A stretch of DNA of 64,000 nt from Yinghuangia elevatio (GCF_040649515.1 NZ_JBEZFP010000034.1:11061-75060), one strand, 5' to 3'. Positions 35,945 to 45,059 are shown, counted from the first letter of the stretch. Translations and numbers: made by a program. Notes: generated from the sequence alone by a model not told the origin.

Positions 35945-37483
35945 ATGATCCGATCTGCTACCGCCGCGCAGGGTGCGGGAGTCGCCCCCGGTGCCGCGGT
36001 GCTCACCCCTGACAACCGCGACCAGGTGCTCGACCTGCTGACGGGCGCGTTGCGCACCGGTGTGGACGTGAAGGTCCGCGAGGACATCTACGACGCCCCG
36101 CGGGTGACGCCCGAGGAGCTGCGCGACTTGATCGTGGACGACCTCCCCGAGGGCTCCGTCGACGCCGCGGCGGTGGTGGACGAGGTACGGCGACGAATCC
36201 TGCCGTACTGCAAGAACGAGGCGTCGCCGAGGTTCGCGGGGTTCGCCGACACCGGCGCGGACGTGGCGGCGCTGGCCGGCGCGGTGCTGGCGGTGTTCGC
36301 GCAGCAGAACCTGATCAATCAGTCCTTCGACTCGCCGTCTGCGACGTTCGTCGACGTCGCGGTGCTGCGGTGGTTGCGCGACCTGGTCGGCTACGCCAAT
36401 CCGCCGGTGGGCAAGGTCGCCGACGTGTGGGACGTCGGCGGTGTCGTCACGCAGGGCGGTACCGGCAGCAACGCGGTGGCGATGATGCTGGCCCGCGAGC
36501 ACGCGGGCCCGGGCACGATGCGCGACGGCGTGCGCGACCCCGGCCGGTTCAAGCTGGTCGTCCCCGCCGGGATCGGCCACTACAGCGTCAAGGGCGCGCT
36601 GGCGTGGATCGGCTGTGGCGAGTCGCTCCTCGAAGTCCCGGTGTCGGGCTACCGCTACGACCTGGAGGCGCTGCGGCGGGCGCTGCGCGCGCACCGCGGC
36701 GAGGTGATGGGCGTGGTCGCCTACGCCGGGGACAGCCGCACGCAGACCGTCGACGACCTGGCGGCCGTGCACGACGTGGTCCGCGGGCAGGACCCCGGGA
36801 TCTGGCTGCACGCGGATGCGTGCTGGGGCCTGCTGTGCGCGTTCACCGACCGGCTCCGGCACAAGATCGACGGGATCGAGCTGTACGACTCGATCACGGT
36901 GGACGCGCACAAGGTCATGGAAGTCCCCTACACCCTGTCCGCGTTGCTGGTGCGCGACCCGGGCGTGCTGCGCACCATCACCACCTACTCGGACCTGATC
37001 ATGCGCGAGACGTTCGCGTTCGGGCAGGTCACCCCGTTCACCGGGTCGCGGGCGTGGGAGTCGCTGAAGCTGTGGGCGATGATGCGCGCCCGCGGCCGCG
37101 CCGGGCTGGCGGCGATGGCCGAGCACCGCCTCGACACGGTCGCGGCGTTCTCCGCGCTCGTCGACACGCACCCGCGCCTGGCCCGGCTGCACGACCCGGA
37201 CCTGACCGCGGTGGTGTTCGCCTATCTGCCGTCCGGCCACGATCCGGCGCGGCCGGACGTGGAGCGGCTCAACCGCGTCAACCGGGCGATCCACGACCAG
37301 GTGCTGCGCGAGGGCCGGTGGCACCTGCACCAGTTCTCGCTGGCCGACGGGGGGCGGGTGGCGCCCGGCGCGGAGGTGTGGCCGCTGCGGTTCCTGGGCG
37401 GCAACGCCCGCACCACCGCCGACCACCTCGCCGAACTGGTCGGCGAGGTCGCCCGCCTGGGCCGCCTCCACGACACGCCCTGA
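35945..37483 (+). CDS. Pyridoxal-phosphate-dependent amino-acid decarboxylase (group II)
   Basis: 512 residues from ATG 35945 with a strong GAGGAGGG ribosome site. Group II decarboxylase fold: VVTQGGTGSNAVAMMLAREH (cofactor phosphate loop), HADACWG with H289 stacking on and D291 contacting the PLP ring, and DAHKVMEVPY with K323 as the Schiff-base lysine. In characterised relatives (aromatic amino acid, glutamate, diaminobutyrate decarboxylases) the enzyme removes the carboxyl group of an L-amino acid to give an amine. The substrate cannot be read from the sequence. First gene of an operon with a methyltransferase 44 bp downstream. Confidence 0.88.
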   Translation: MIRSATAAQGAGVAPGAAVLTPDNRDQVLDLLTGALRTGVDVKVREDIYDAPRVTPEELRDLIVDDLPEGSVDAAAVVDEVRRRILPYCKNEASPRFAGFADTGADVAALAGAVLAVFAQQNLINQSFDSPSATFVDVAVLRWLRDLVGYANPPVGKVADVWDVGGVVTQGGTGSNAVAMMLAREHAGPGTMRDGVRDPGRFKLVVPAGIGHYSVKGALAWIGCGESLLEVPVSGYRYDLEALRRALRAHRGEVMGVVAYAGDSRTQTVDDLAAVHDVVRGQDPGIWLHADACWGLLCAFTDRLRHKIDGIELYDSITVDAHKVMEVPYTLSALLVRDPGVLRTITTYSDLIMRETFAFGQVTPFTGSRAWESLKLWAMMRARGRAGLAAMAEHRLDTVAAFSALVDTHPRLARLHDPDLTAVVFAYLPSGHDPARPDVERLNRVNRAIHDQVLREGRWHLHQFSLADGGRVAPGAEVWPLRFLGGNARTTADHLAELVGEVARLGRLHDTP

Positions 37484-37527
37484 CCGTTCCCCGCCTTCGC
37501 CCCCTGTCTCGCGAGGAGGAACCACCC

Positions 37528-38442
37528 ATGCCCCAGATCACCGACGACCTCGCTGCGGTCTACCGCGACGTGGCCCTGCACGACCGGGTCCTGCCCGTCC
37601 ACCGCTACCGCGTGCCCGGCACCGCCGAGCCGGTCACCGATGTCGAGCTGGTGGCCCGCACCCTGGCCGACCTCAACCCGGACAGCCGGCGCCTCGATGT
37701 GCTGGACCTGGGATGTGGGGCGGGGCGCGTCACCTACGCGCTCGCGCCGCACGCCCACGCGGTGACCGGCGTCGACCCGAGTCCGGAAATGATCACGGCG
37801 TTCTCGCGGGCGTTCCCCGACGCGCGGACGCTGACCACCGACGCCGCATCCGCCGTCAGGCAACTGCGGTCCGAAGCGGCACGGTTCGACGTCATCGGCG
37901 CCTTCTGGTCGCTGAACTACCCCCTCGGCAGCTTCTACGAGCGCACCACCCCCGACGGCGTGGAAACTGTCGCCGACCTGCCCGCCGCCGACCGCGCGGC
38001 CCGCCGCTTCGTCGACGACCTGGTCGACCTCCTTGCCCCCGGTGGCCACCTCCTGGTGCTGTACTTCGACTCCGAATCGCCCGAGCAGCGCCTCGTCACG
38101 CGGATGTGGGAACGCCTCGCCGCGTTCCCCGGCACCGGCCGCGCCCACACCCGCGCGGTCCTGACCGACCGACTGCACGCCGCCGAGGAAGCCGGCCGCG
38201 GCCGGCTGACCGCGCTGCGTCTGCCCGGAACGGTGCGCGCGGCCGACGCCGAGGCGGCGCGCGCGTGGATGACTGACTATCACCTGGCCGGGCACCCGCA
38301 GCTCCGGGACGACCGGAAAGTCGGCGACGCGGTCGACGCGTTCGTCGCCCAGCACACCGTGGCGCCGTCGGGCGAGGTGGTCATCCCCAGCGGCGTGCAC
38401 CTGCTCCACTTCCGTGCGACCGACACCGGCGACCCGCGATGA
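37528..38442 (+). CDS. Class I SAM-dependent methyltransferase
   Basis: 304 residues from ATG 37528 with GAGGAGGA upstream. Motif I VLDLGCGAGRV (residues 58-68) and the acidic end of strand 2 (VTGVDPSPEMI) define the SAM-binding Rossmann fold; FDVIGAFWSLNYPLGSFYE is the post-motif II region. It resembles small-molecule rather than DNA methyltransferases. Its stop overlaps the next start (ATGA). Position behind the decarboxylase suggests N- or O-methylation of the amine or a derivative, which is inference. Confidence 0.85.
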   Translation: MPQITDDLAAVYRDVALHDRVLPVHRYRVPGTAEPVTDVELVARTLADLNPDSRRLDVLDLGCGAGRVTYALAPHAHAVTGVDPSPEMITAFSRAFPDARTLTTDAASAVRQLRSEAARFDVIGAFWSLNYPLGSFYERTTPDGVETVADLPAADRAARRFVDDLVDLLAPGGHLLVLYFDSESPEQRLVTRMWERLAAFPGTGRAHTRAVLTDRLHAAEEAGRGRLTALRLPGTVRAADAEAARAWMTDYHLAGHPQLRDDRKVGDAVDAFVAQHTVAPSGEVVIPSGVHLLHFRATDTGDPR

Positions 38443-39218
38443 CGGCCGCGCCGACCACCCGCGTCCACGAGTACGGCGTGCCGACGGGCGCGCTGCGGTG
38501 CGCTGTGGCCTTGGCCGCCGCCCACACCAGGCTCGGCGGGTACGCCCTCGCCTACGGCTCCCACGCCCACGGCGGCGGCCGCGCCGCCTCGGACCTGGAT
38601 CTGCTGTTCGTCCATGACCAACCGCCCGCCACAGCGTGCGCCCAGCTCGTCGACGCGGTGATCGAGCTGCACCGGCGCGAGGGCCTGGACCTCGACACCG
38701 AAGTGCGGCACGACGTCAAACTCTGCGGCACGTTCGACGACATCGACCACGCCACCGCCCTCGTCGGCTTCGGCGCCCCGCACCTGGCGGTGACCCCGGT
38801 CAGCGACGATCCGGAGGTGCTCAACGCGCAGCCATTCCGGCTGCGGCTGTTCCTGTCGGCGCTCTCAGGCCCGCACCTGTTCCTCGCCGGCGACCTGACC
38901 GCCTACCGTCGGCACACCGCGGCCGCCGACCGCGCCACCGCGCAGCTCGCGCTCGCCCTGCTCGGCACCACACCGGACTTCACCGCGGCCGACGCCGCGG
39001 CGTGCCTGCTCGTCGGTCCGGACGGGTCACGCGGCAAGGACTGGCTCGGCTGGGAGCCAGGACCCGCCCTGTACGCAACGCTGCACCGCGGCCTGGCAGC
39101 CCTCGCACGGTCCGGGGCGCTCAACGCGCCCGACGCCGGCGGCTACTACCGCCGCGCCGGCGCAGTCACCCGAGACGCTGCTCCCACGCCCAGCGAAGCT
39201 GTGCCAGGTCCGCGCTGA
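38439..39218 (+). CDS. Nucleotidyltransferase (pol-beta superfamily)
   Basis: 259 residues, starting in the ATGA overlap with the methyltransferase. G40-S41 followed by D52 and D54 (AYGSHAHGGGRAASDLDLLF) is the GS...DxD metal-binding signature of minimal nucleotidyltransferases, which move NMP onto small molecules, proteins or RNA. A C-terminal helical region follows. In this operon it could adenylylate the methylated amine product; that is inference. Its 3' end overlaps the convergent HIT gene by about 50 bp. Confidence 0.8.
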   Translation: MTAAPTTRVHEYGVPTGALRCAVALAAAHTRLGGYALAYGSHAHGGGRAASDLDLLFVHDQPPATACAQLVDAVIELHRREGLDLDTEVRHDVKLCGTFDDIDHATALVGFGAPHLAVTPVSDDPEVLNAQPFRLRLFLSALSGPHLFLAGDLTAYRRHTAAADRATAQLALALLGTTPDFTAADAAACLLVGPDGSRGKDWLGWEPGPALYATLHRGLAALARSGALNAPDAGGYYRRAGAVTRDAAPTPSEAVPGPR

Positions 39219-39663
39219 ACTCGTCGCCGCTGCGCGGCGGGGCGTCCAGCCACTCGCCGGGCATCGGTCCCCCCGGCGCCGGGTCCTCCTGGTGCCGGGG
39301 GATGACGTGCGTGTGCAGGTGCGGCAGCGCGTTGCCGAGCGTCTCGTAGTTGACCTTCCAGACGTCGAAAGCGTCCTCGACGATCCGGCCGACCTCGGTC
39401 ACCTCGGTCCAGTACCCGGCGACCTCGACCGGCTTCAGTTCGGTCGGCTCGGCGACGTGGCGGCCGTTCCAGATCGCCATCACATATCCGCGGACCCGAC
39501 TCCGCTTGGCGTACGCGTCCACGTACTTGCCCCGCCCGACCAGCACGGCGACCCCGATGTCCTCCGCACCGTCGTTCCCGCACATCGCGCAGCCGCGGCC
39601 GGCGCGTCGCTCAGCCCAGTCACTCGGCCAAGCAACACCGGCGGTCAGCGACGCGACACTCAT
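39166..39663 (-). CDS. HIT-family hydrolase
   Basis: 165 residues from ATG 39663 with GGGAG 5 bp upstream. HLHTHVIPR (residues 115-123) is the HxHxHxx histidine triad of enzymes that hydrolyse or transfer nucleoside monophosphates. CAMC near the N-terminus resembles the Cys pair of many actinobacterial HIT proteins. It converges with the nucleotidyltransferase gene. A transferase-hydrolase pair would allow addition and removal of an NMP group, which is an inference. Confidence 0.85.
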   Translation of the reverse strand: MSVASLTAGVAWPSDWAERRAGRGCAMCGNDGAEDIGVAVLVGRGKYVDAYAKRSRVRGYVMAIWNGRHVAEPTELKPVEVAGYWTEVTEVGRIVEDAFDVWKVNYETLGNALPHLHTHVIPRHQEDPAPGGPMPGEWLDAPPRSGDEFSADLAQLRWAWEQRLG

Positions 39664-39945
39664 TCCGACTCCCGAAACGCAAGTGCGCCCGCTGCTGCAG
39701 GCGCCGGACGTCCAGCGTAGAACTACCGCCCTGTTCGTCGCCTCCAGATTCACCGCAGTGACTGCGAATCGGGGCAGCGTGACGCACCGGGTGGGCTCAG
39801 CTCTCGGCGGCAGGCTCGGCGCCGGGGCTGCCGGAGGCGATGATCGCGACGGCCGTCATTTCGAGCACGTTGCGGTCATCGACGGACGTGACATGCTCGC
39901 CGAGGAACTGTGAAGTTGCGCAACGTCGGCATCGCACGCCGGGCC

Positions 39946-40039
39946 GGTCCGGTGACCCTCCTCGGGTTCGGCCTGGCAGGCGGGGTGCGGTATGTCTGCG
40001 GACGGCGTCGCGGCCCTGCCCTGTGGCCTCTCTACAGCG
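39946..40039. repeat. Right direct repeat flanking the decarboxylase cassette
   Basis: Second copy of the repeat at 34311-34393, same orientation. It ends within the last codons of the minus-strand gene at 40032. The distance between copies is about 5.6 kb. Confidence 0.7.
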
Positions 40040-40403
40040 TGGTGCGGTGGTGCCGGGCGCAGGTCACCAGGATGGCGGCAGTGAGGCGGGGGTCGGTGGT
40101 GCCGAGGTCCAGGGTGGACAGCGGCGTCTCGTCGCGTTCGAAGGGGCCTTCGCCGTCGGCGGGGTCGCGGCGGTAGTGCAGCGTCGCGGTGGTCTTGGTG
40201 ACGGGGGCGTGGCCGCCCACCACGAGGCCGGCGAACGCGTCGTACGCGCCGCGCGGGTCGTCCTCCCACTGCAGGGCGGGCATGATGTCGGCGGTGCGGT
40301 AGCAGACCAGCCCGGGGACCGCGCCGGCTTCTTCGGCCAGGGCGGTGGCGAACGCTTTGTGCCACCGCTGCTGGTCGTGGCGTTCGCTGTCGCTGACAGC
40401 CAT
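40032..40403 (-). CDS. Hypothetical protein
   Basis: 123 residues from ATG 40403 with an AAGGACC ribosome site. An N-terminal helix (RHDQQRWHKAFATALAEEAG) leads to an alternating region (VTKTTATLHYRRDP). Soluble, no recognised motif. Its stop lies in the right direct repeat, which may be the insertion boundary of the cassette. Confidence 0.6.
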   Translation of the reverse strand: MAVSDSERHDQQRWHKAFATALAEEAGAVPGLVCYRTADIMPALQWEDDPRGAYDAFAGLVVGGHAPVTKTTATLHYRRDPADGEGPFERDETPLSTLDLGTTDPRLTAAILVTCARHHRTTL

Positions 40404-40699
40404 GGCGGGTCCTTAGGAATGTGAGGCGGTCCGGGAGGACCGGATGTGGCTGATGGTGTGGTTGCCCTGGGGGCTCACCGAGAATGGTCGCTCGGTCGTC
40501 CGGGCGTCGGCATGGAGCCTAGGGGGCGGGTCAGACAGGAGCTGTCTCGCGCCGCATGTCAGGCACCGATGACGAGGTGGGAGACGTCGGTATAGGTCCC
40601 CAATTGGAGTCGAGCGGCCGCTCCTGGACGCGATCTCGGGAATCGGCGGCGGGGCGTATCGGGAACGTCGGCTGGGCCGGGCGCGGGGCACCGGCGGCG

Positions 40700-40970
40700 G
40701 TGCGGGGGTGATGCAGTCCCGGTGCAGGGCGGCCGCGCGGGCGTCGACGTCCGCAAGTCGTGTGGGGTTCGGCACCGGGAGTCGGCGCCGGAGACCACCG
40801 CGGCGACGGCGACCAACACGGCGGCCGCGTACTGGGCCGCGAGCAGACGCAAGGCCTCGTCGAGGCGGGCGAGTTCGACGGCGGTCGTCTCCGCTCCCTC
40901 CCGGGCGTGGCGGGCGGCCAGGGCGGCGAACACTTCGGCGGCCGCGTCGACGGCGGGGTGGCCCCCGGCG
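40700..40970 (-). pseudogene. Fragment of an Ala-rich helical gene fused to a transposase end
   Basis: Minus strand: HPAVDAAAEVFAALAARHAR, then LARLDEALRLLAAQYAAAVL, followed by a frame change near 40775 into PNPTRLADVDARAAALHRD. It looks like part of an island gene interrupted by the transposase fragment to its right. The plus-strand region 40404-40699 beside it holds nothing I recognise. Confidence 0.35.
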
Positions 40971-41368
40971 GCGACGATCGAGTACGGCCAGCCGGGCACC
41001 GTCTGATGCTTACCCTCGCCGCGCCCGAACGTGTGGCAAAACGACCGGCCTTCGCTGGTGTCGGCGTCCGGCCGCAGCCACGGGCTGACGTCGACTGCCA
41101 GAACGATCCGGCCGTCCGCGGCCTGGGGCAGCGGCAGCCGCGCCAGCGCGTTCCGCAGGCGCCCGACGTTGATTCGACCGTGGTTCACGGCGTCGTACAG
41201 CGCTCCGTGTCCGCGCCGGTGCTCGGGTGCAAGGGACAGTCCGACCAGCGTCCTGACCGGACCGTCCGCGCAGAGCACCGCCTCCGCCAGCTCGAACAGC
41301 GCGTTCGCTCTGCGGGTGAAGCACGCGTGCAGTTCGGACCGGAACGCGGACAGGCCGGCCAGCGTCAT
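40971..41368 (-). pseudogene. NF041680-type transposase, N-terminal third only
   Basis: From ATG 41368: LSAFRSELHACFTRRANALF, FELAEAVLCADGPVRTLVGL, EHRRGHGALYDAVNHGRI and LAVDVSPWLRPDADT, ending at GRGEGKHQTVPGWPYSIVAA. This matches the N-terminal third of the large actinobacterial transposase family NF041680 (about 450 residues when intact). The first catalytic Asp (AVDVSPWLR) is present, but the rest is lost at about 40971. Confidence 0.7.
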
Positions 41369-41517
41369 CCTGATGTCCTTCGGGGCGGGCAGCGGGAACG
41401 CCAGCAGGATCCAGGACGTCGACTGCAGTCGTTCCCACCTGCGGAAGAGATCAGGTGAGGCCGGCCCGAAGGTGTACCGTGCCGCGCGGCTCAGTCTCAC
41501 GCGCGAAAGGTCCCCTG

Positions 41518-42024
41518 GTGGGCATCGACTACTACTGGCGTCAGGTCCCCGGCGATTGGGTCGACTCGAAGTCGCCACGGCAACTGTGGGACGTGCTCCG
41601 ACAGCGCGAGGCGGACGCTCCGGTGCCTCCGGCCATCAGCGTGCAGAACAGCTGCTCGCTGATGCACTACACGCTGACCACGGCCGCGCCCAGCAATCCC
41701 GCCGCCGAGCTGCCGCTGTTCGGCGGCACGCTGCTACGGGAAGGCGAGGAGCACCCCGAGTACGGCTTCGTCGGCGTCGAACTGTTCGCCCTGGTCCCCG
41801 ACGAGGTCCGCACCGCAGCCGACTTCCTCGGCCAGGCACCGCTGGACCGGTGGGTCCTGGACCGCCAACCTCTCCTCCGCGAGCGTGTGCGGGAGCTCCT
41901 GTTCTCCGCCGAGTTCAACGAGGACTGGGCCGAGTACCTGGTGGACAGCCTCCTCGAACTGCGCGACTACTTCCAGGAAGCCGCACAAGCCGGCAACGCG
42001 GTGATCTCGTACCAAGACGCCTGA
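41518..42024 (+). CDS. DUF1877 (YfbM-like) family protein
   Basis: 168 residues from GTG 41518 with GAAAGG upstream. The start (GIDYYWRQVP), the central strand PLFGGTLLREGEEHPEYGF and the helical C-terminus (VDSLLELRDYFQEAAQAGN) fit DUF1877, a widespread single-domain family of unknown function. Its promoter must lie in the remains of the transposase fragment to its left. Single gene. Confidence 0.7.
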   Translation: MGIDYYWRQVPGDWVDSKSPRQLWDVLRQREADAPVPPAISVQNSCSLMHYTLTTAAPSNPAAELPLFGGTLLREGEEHPEYGFVGVELFALVPDEVRTAADFLGQAPLDRWVLDRQPLLRERVRELLFSAEFNEDWAEYLVDSLLELRDYFQEAAQAGNAVISYQDA

Positions 42025-42141
42025 ACCCGGTCGCTCGCCATCACGAGGTTGAACGGCAAGCTAACGCCTCGTAACCCCTACCAGATGCCCGGCCAGCCCA
42101 CACGGCGCCGACCACCGACGGCGACTTCGCTCAGCGGCGTC

Positions 42142-42522
42142 TCACCGCTCCCCCGCGTCGTCGCCGAGGATCCGGTCGAGGACGCGGCGCACGTGGTCGG
42201 TGGTCTCCGGGTCCTGCGCGCGGCGCCGGGCGTCGCTGAGGGGGCGCAGCGCGGGCGCGGAACCGTCGTGGGCGGCGATGCGCGCGGCATCGTCCGCGCC
42301 GGTGGCGTCCGGCGGTGGTTCGGGGTCCGCGTCCGGTTCGCCGGCCGCGATGCGGCGGATTTCGTCGTACGACAGGTCCACGGGGGCTAGGGCGGCGAGT
42401 TCGTCGGGTGTCGTGCCGCGGTCGGCGGCCGGGACGGCCAGTTCGGCCAGGTGGGCGGCCTTGTCCTCGATGAGCCTGCGCGCGTACGCCTCCATCGGGT
42501 CGTCGCGGTGCGGGTCGGTCAT
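42142..42522 (-). CDS. Hypothetical acidic protein
   Basis: 126 residues from ATG 42522 with GGGGGGAT upstream. Acidic and Ala/Pro-rich; the first 60 residues are helical (MEAYARRLIEDKAAHLAEL). No motif. Single gene between a DUF1877 gene and a decayed fragment. Confidence 0.6.
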   Translation of the reverse strand: MTDPHRDDPMEAYARRLIEDKAAHLAELAVPAADRGTTPDELAALAPVDLSYDEIRRIAAGEPDADPEPPPDATGADDAARIAAHDGSAPALRPLSDARRRAQDPETTDHVRRVLDRILGDDAGER

Positions 42523-42570
42523 CGTATCCCCCCAAGAAGTCCGTGTCGGGCGGTGGGCGTCGAGCGGCGT

Positions 42571-42738
42571 TCAGGTCTTGCGGGCGACGAGCGCGGAGCC
42601 GACGCCGAGCCAGCGCACCATGTCGTGGCCGGGCCGCGGGGCGGTTCCGTCCATTCTGCATGCGGCGCGCAGCAGGCGGCGCAGGCCGTCGCGGTGCTCG
42701 ACGGGGCGCGTTCGCCGGCGTCGACGTCGGTAATGGGG
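42571..42738 (-). pseudogene. C-terminal fragment of an unidentified enzyme gene
   Basis: Minus strand: HRDGLRRLLRAACRMDGTAP then HDMVRWLGVGSALVARKT and stop. This is strongly protein-like and resembles the end of a methyltransferase-type domain. A frame change near 42705 separates it from GPITDVDAGERAP. No start is available. Confidence 0.35.
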
Positions 42739-42739
42739 C

Positions 42740-43284
42740 CCTACGTTTTCCTCGGGCTTCGGATCACTCGTAGGGTTCTGTCACCCAGGGGTGCCGGGTG
42801 CCGCTCTTGAGGCTGAAAAAAACTTTTTGAAAACCGCTGTGGCGGATATTTCGGACGCTGTTGGTGATATTTGGTGGGATCGCTGGCTTTCGCCACGGTG
42901 ACGCGGCGCCCGATGGCTGTTTCGCTTGAACGGGGACGTCGCGGAACAGGGTTCGCCAACTCTGCGAGCAGCTCTTCGGAATCGCGGCACACTGACAGCG
43001 AAGATTACCAACAGCATCCCTTGACTGCCCCTCCTCAACATCCCTGGGCGATCATGCGCTGCCGGTACGCCTGCCCGTTGGGGGCCTGCGAAGGCCGACA
43101 TTGCACACGAGAACAACCTCGGCAAGTACACTTCACGCGAGAAAGATGCCACGAAAACCCGGGGGAAACTTGACATTTGAGGCCATTTCAGTACCCATAG
43201 GAAAGCGAATCCCCCATCTAGTTGTCTGCGTAGTTGGCATCGGTAGCCTCGTAGTCTCCCGAGTCGTCAACGAAATGGGGACGG
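42740..43284. other. AT-richer intergenic region before the protease gene
   Basis: About 545 bp with visibly lower GC (for example GAAAAAAACTTTTTGAAAAC near 42816). No frame with plausible coding was found. Together with the next gene it looks like imported DNA. Confidence 0.45.
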
Positions 43285-44307
43285 GTGAAGATTCGCGTAA
43301 GGATTGCTGCGACCTCTGCCGCATGTGCTTTGATTCTATTGACTTCCAGTCATGCAACGGCCGCGCCGGAGCCCAGCGCTCCGCCTGGAAAACTGACTCC
43401 GATGTCTAAGTCGTATTCCAGCGAGGAGAACGCGAAATCGAGGGATTTCTGGACCCCAGAGCGGATGGCCGAAGGAATCCGTAACGGTTCGTCGGCTCCT
43501 GCGAAACAAGAGGCTGGCCCGAAACCGCAAACCGCTGCCAAGCGATCGATACCGACATCCCAGCCGCCCCAGAGGCCATCTATTGCGCTCCAGAGCACAG
43601 TTGGCCCGATGTACACGCGAACCTCTACGGTCGGTCGGCTGTGGTACATAGATCCGATTGACTCCTCACTGCACTCATGCACCGGTTCCGTTGTTACCAA
43701 CGGCAACAGATCGACCGTTCTCACCGCCGTCCACGGCGTCCATGGCGGCGAGGGCGAGGGCTGGTTTTCCGAAATCCTTTTCGTCCCCGGATACTCTGCA
43801 AGTGGCGCCACCAAGGCAGAAAGGGAGCCGTACGGCCGCTGGTGGCCATACAGTGCAATGCTCGCCGGAAACTGGGCAGATTCCAGCCCCGAGTACTTCG
43901 ACTACGCATTCATCACGGTCTGGAACCTGGACGAGACAAACACGTCGAGGATCCAAGACTTGGTGGGGTCTCAGGGCTGGATATTCAATTCCCCCGAAAT
44001 ACGCGAGGTTGAAATCCAAGGATACCCAATCGGCGGCAATAGTCAGACAAACGGTGGGGAAATGGAGATGTATACGGCATACGCCTTCCCCGGCGGAAAC
44101 TGGATGAGCCAAGCGCCGGACGTGTTCGAGAGCGATGGCGGCGATAGCGGCAGTGCGTGGCTAATGAGTTTCGACTACACAACCTACTTGGGCTGGGCAA
44201 CGTCGGTAACGGCGAAAGGGGCATCAAATGACACGGTTCGAGGCCCGTACTTCGATGACGACTTCGCCACGCTCATAGACTGGGCCAACATCCCATATCC
44301 CGAATAG
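43285..44307 (+). CDS. Secreted trypsin-like serine protease
   Basis: 340 residues from GTG 43285. Signal peptide (VRIAATSAACALILLTSSHA, cleavage after ATA). The catalytic triad of the chymotrypsin/V8 type is present: H150 in LTAVHGVHG, D206 in FDYAFI, S288 in DGGDSGSAW. A pro-region of about 80 residues with the motif FWTPERMAEG precedes the protease domain. The codon usage is less GC-rich than in neighbours (ACA, ATA, AAT used freely), a sign of transfer. A decayed paralogue follows 70 bp downstream. Confidence 0.85.
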   Translation: MKIRVRIAATSAACALILLTSSHATAAPEPSAPPGKLTPMSKSYSSEENAKSRDFWTPERMAEGIRNGSSAPAKQEAGPKPQTAAKRSIPTSQPPQRPSIALQSTVGPMYTRTSTVGRLWYIDPIDSSLHSCTGSVVTNGNRSTVLTAVHGVHGGEGEGWFSEILFVPGYSASGATKAEREPYGRWWPYSAMLAGNWADSSPEYFDYAFITVWNLDETNTSRIQDLVGSQGWIFNSPEIREVEIQGYPIGGNSQTNGGEMEMYTAYAFPGGNWMSQAPDVFESDGGDSGSAWLMSFDYTTYLGWATSVTAKGASNDTVRGPYFDDDFATLIDWANIPYPE

Positions 44308-44376
44308 ATAGGACTTCCTTGGGGCCTGCCTTTCTGTTTAGAGCAGGCCTCAAGGGGCGGACTCGAAAGGACGCGC

Positions 44377-44624
44377 ATGAGTTTGCGACGAACTATTACT
44401 ATTATCGGCTCAGCAGCGGCAGCCGTAGCTATCGCGTCCGTTTCATTCGTGGCGCTCGGCGAAGCGTCCGAAGGCCAGAAGTCGCATTCACCAGAAAATG
44501 GCTCTACGTCGCCCGAAAAGGAGCCGCTCATTGGCCCTGTATCCACGACGTTCCCGCGGGAAACCCCACATACTGGACGCCCGAGAGGATGGCTAGCGTC
44601 GAGCCCGACCCGTATTTCCGGTAG
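44377..44624 (+). pseudogene. Truncated, frameshifted paralogue of the protease gene
   Basis: ATG 44377 with GAAAGGACG upstream encodes a signal peptide (TIIGSAAAAVAIASVSFVAL). Near 44555 the reading moves to another frame that gives NPTYWTPERMAS, the pro-region motif of the intact protease upstream (DFWTPERMAEG), and stops at 44624. The protease domain is absent; an IS5 remnant follows. Confidence 0.65.
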
Positions 44625-44748
44625 AGCGTCGAGTACAGCTCATGTTCTCTGCCGCGTCGCGCAGCACCTCGCGCTCGAAGTCGCCGACGTGATCGCAGTC
44701 ATCCCGTGTACAGCCCTCTTCGATCGTCGCAATCAACGAAGCGGTACT

Positions 44749-45059
44749 TCACGCGTTCGATGACCCATCAGTGGCGGCCGAGCCGTTGGGAGTGTCGACG
44801 CCTTTACGGTCGATCCGCACACCGATCCGCCGGCCGCGCAACCACTTCCGCAGCGGCGGGTTGCCACACGCCTTGTCCGCGTGCAGTTTGCCCGGCTTTC
44901 ATGGTCGGCCGCCGTGCGGGTCGAGCTTGGCCACGAGCGCTTCGACCAGAGGCCTCAGGCCGTTGCTGTCATGGCAGTTGCCCGCGGAGATGCCGACGAC
45001 GAGGGCAGCCCGGCTCGGTCGGACAGGACGTGCAGCTTGGAGCCGGGCTTGCCCCGGTC
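44749..45059 (-). mobile_element. IS5-family transposase remnant
   Basis: Minus strand: DRGKPGSKLHVLSDRAGLP, then after a frameshift VVGISAGNCHDSNGLRPLVE, an in-frame TGA where RPW is expected, and KPGKLHADKACGNPPLRKWL, RRIGVRIDRKGVDTPNGS. This is the middle to end of an IS5-type DDE transposase with at least two inactivating lesions. It probably deleted the rest of the second protease gene. Confidence 0.75.

Noticed and set aside
35480..37525. Open minus-strand frame of 681 codons antisense to the decarboxylase
   Set aside because: Antisense shadow of a gene with intact PLP-site motifs.
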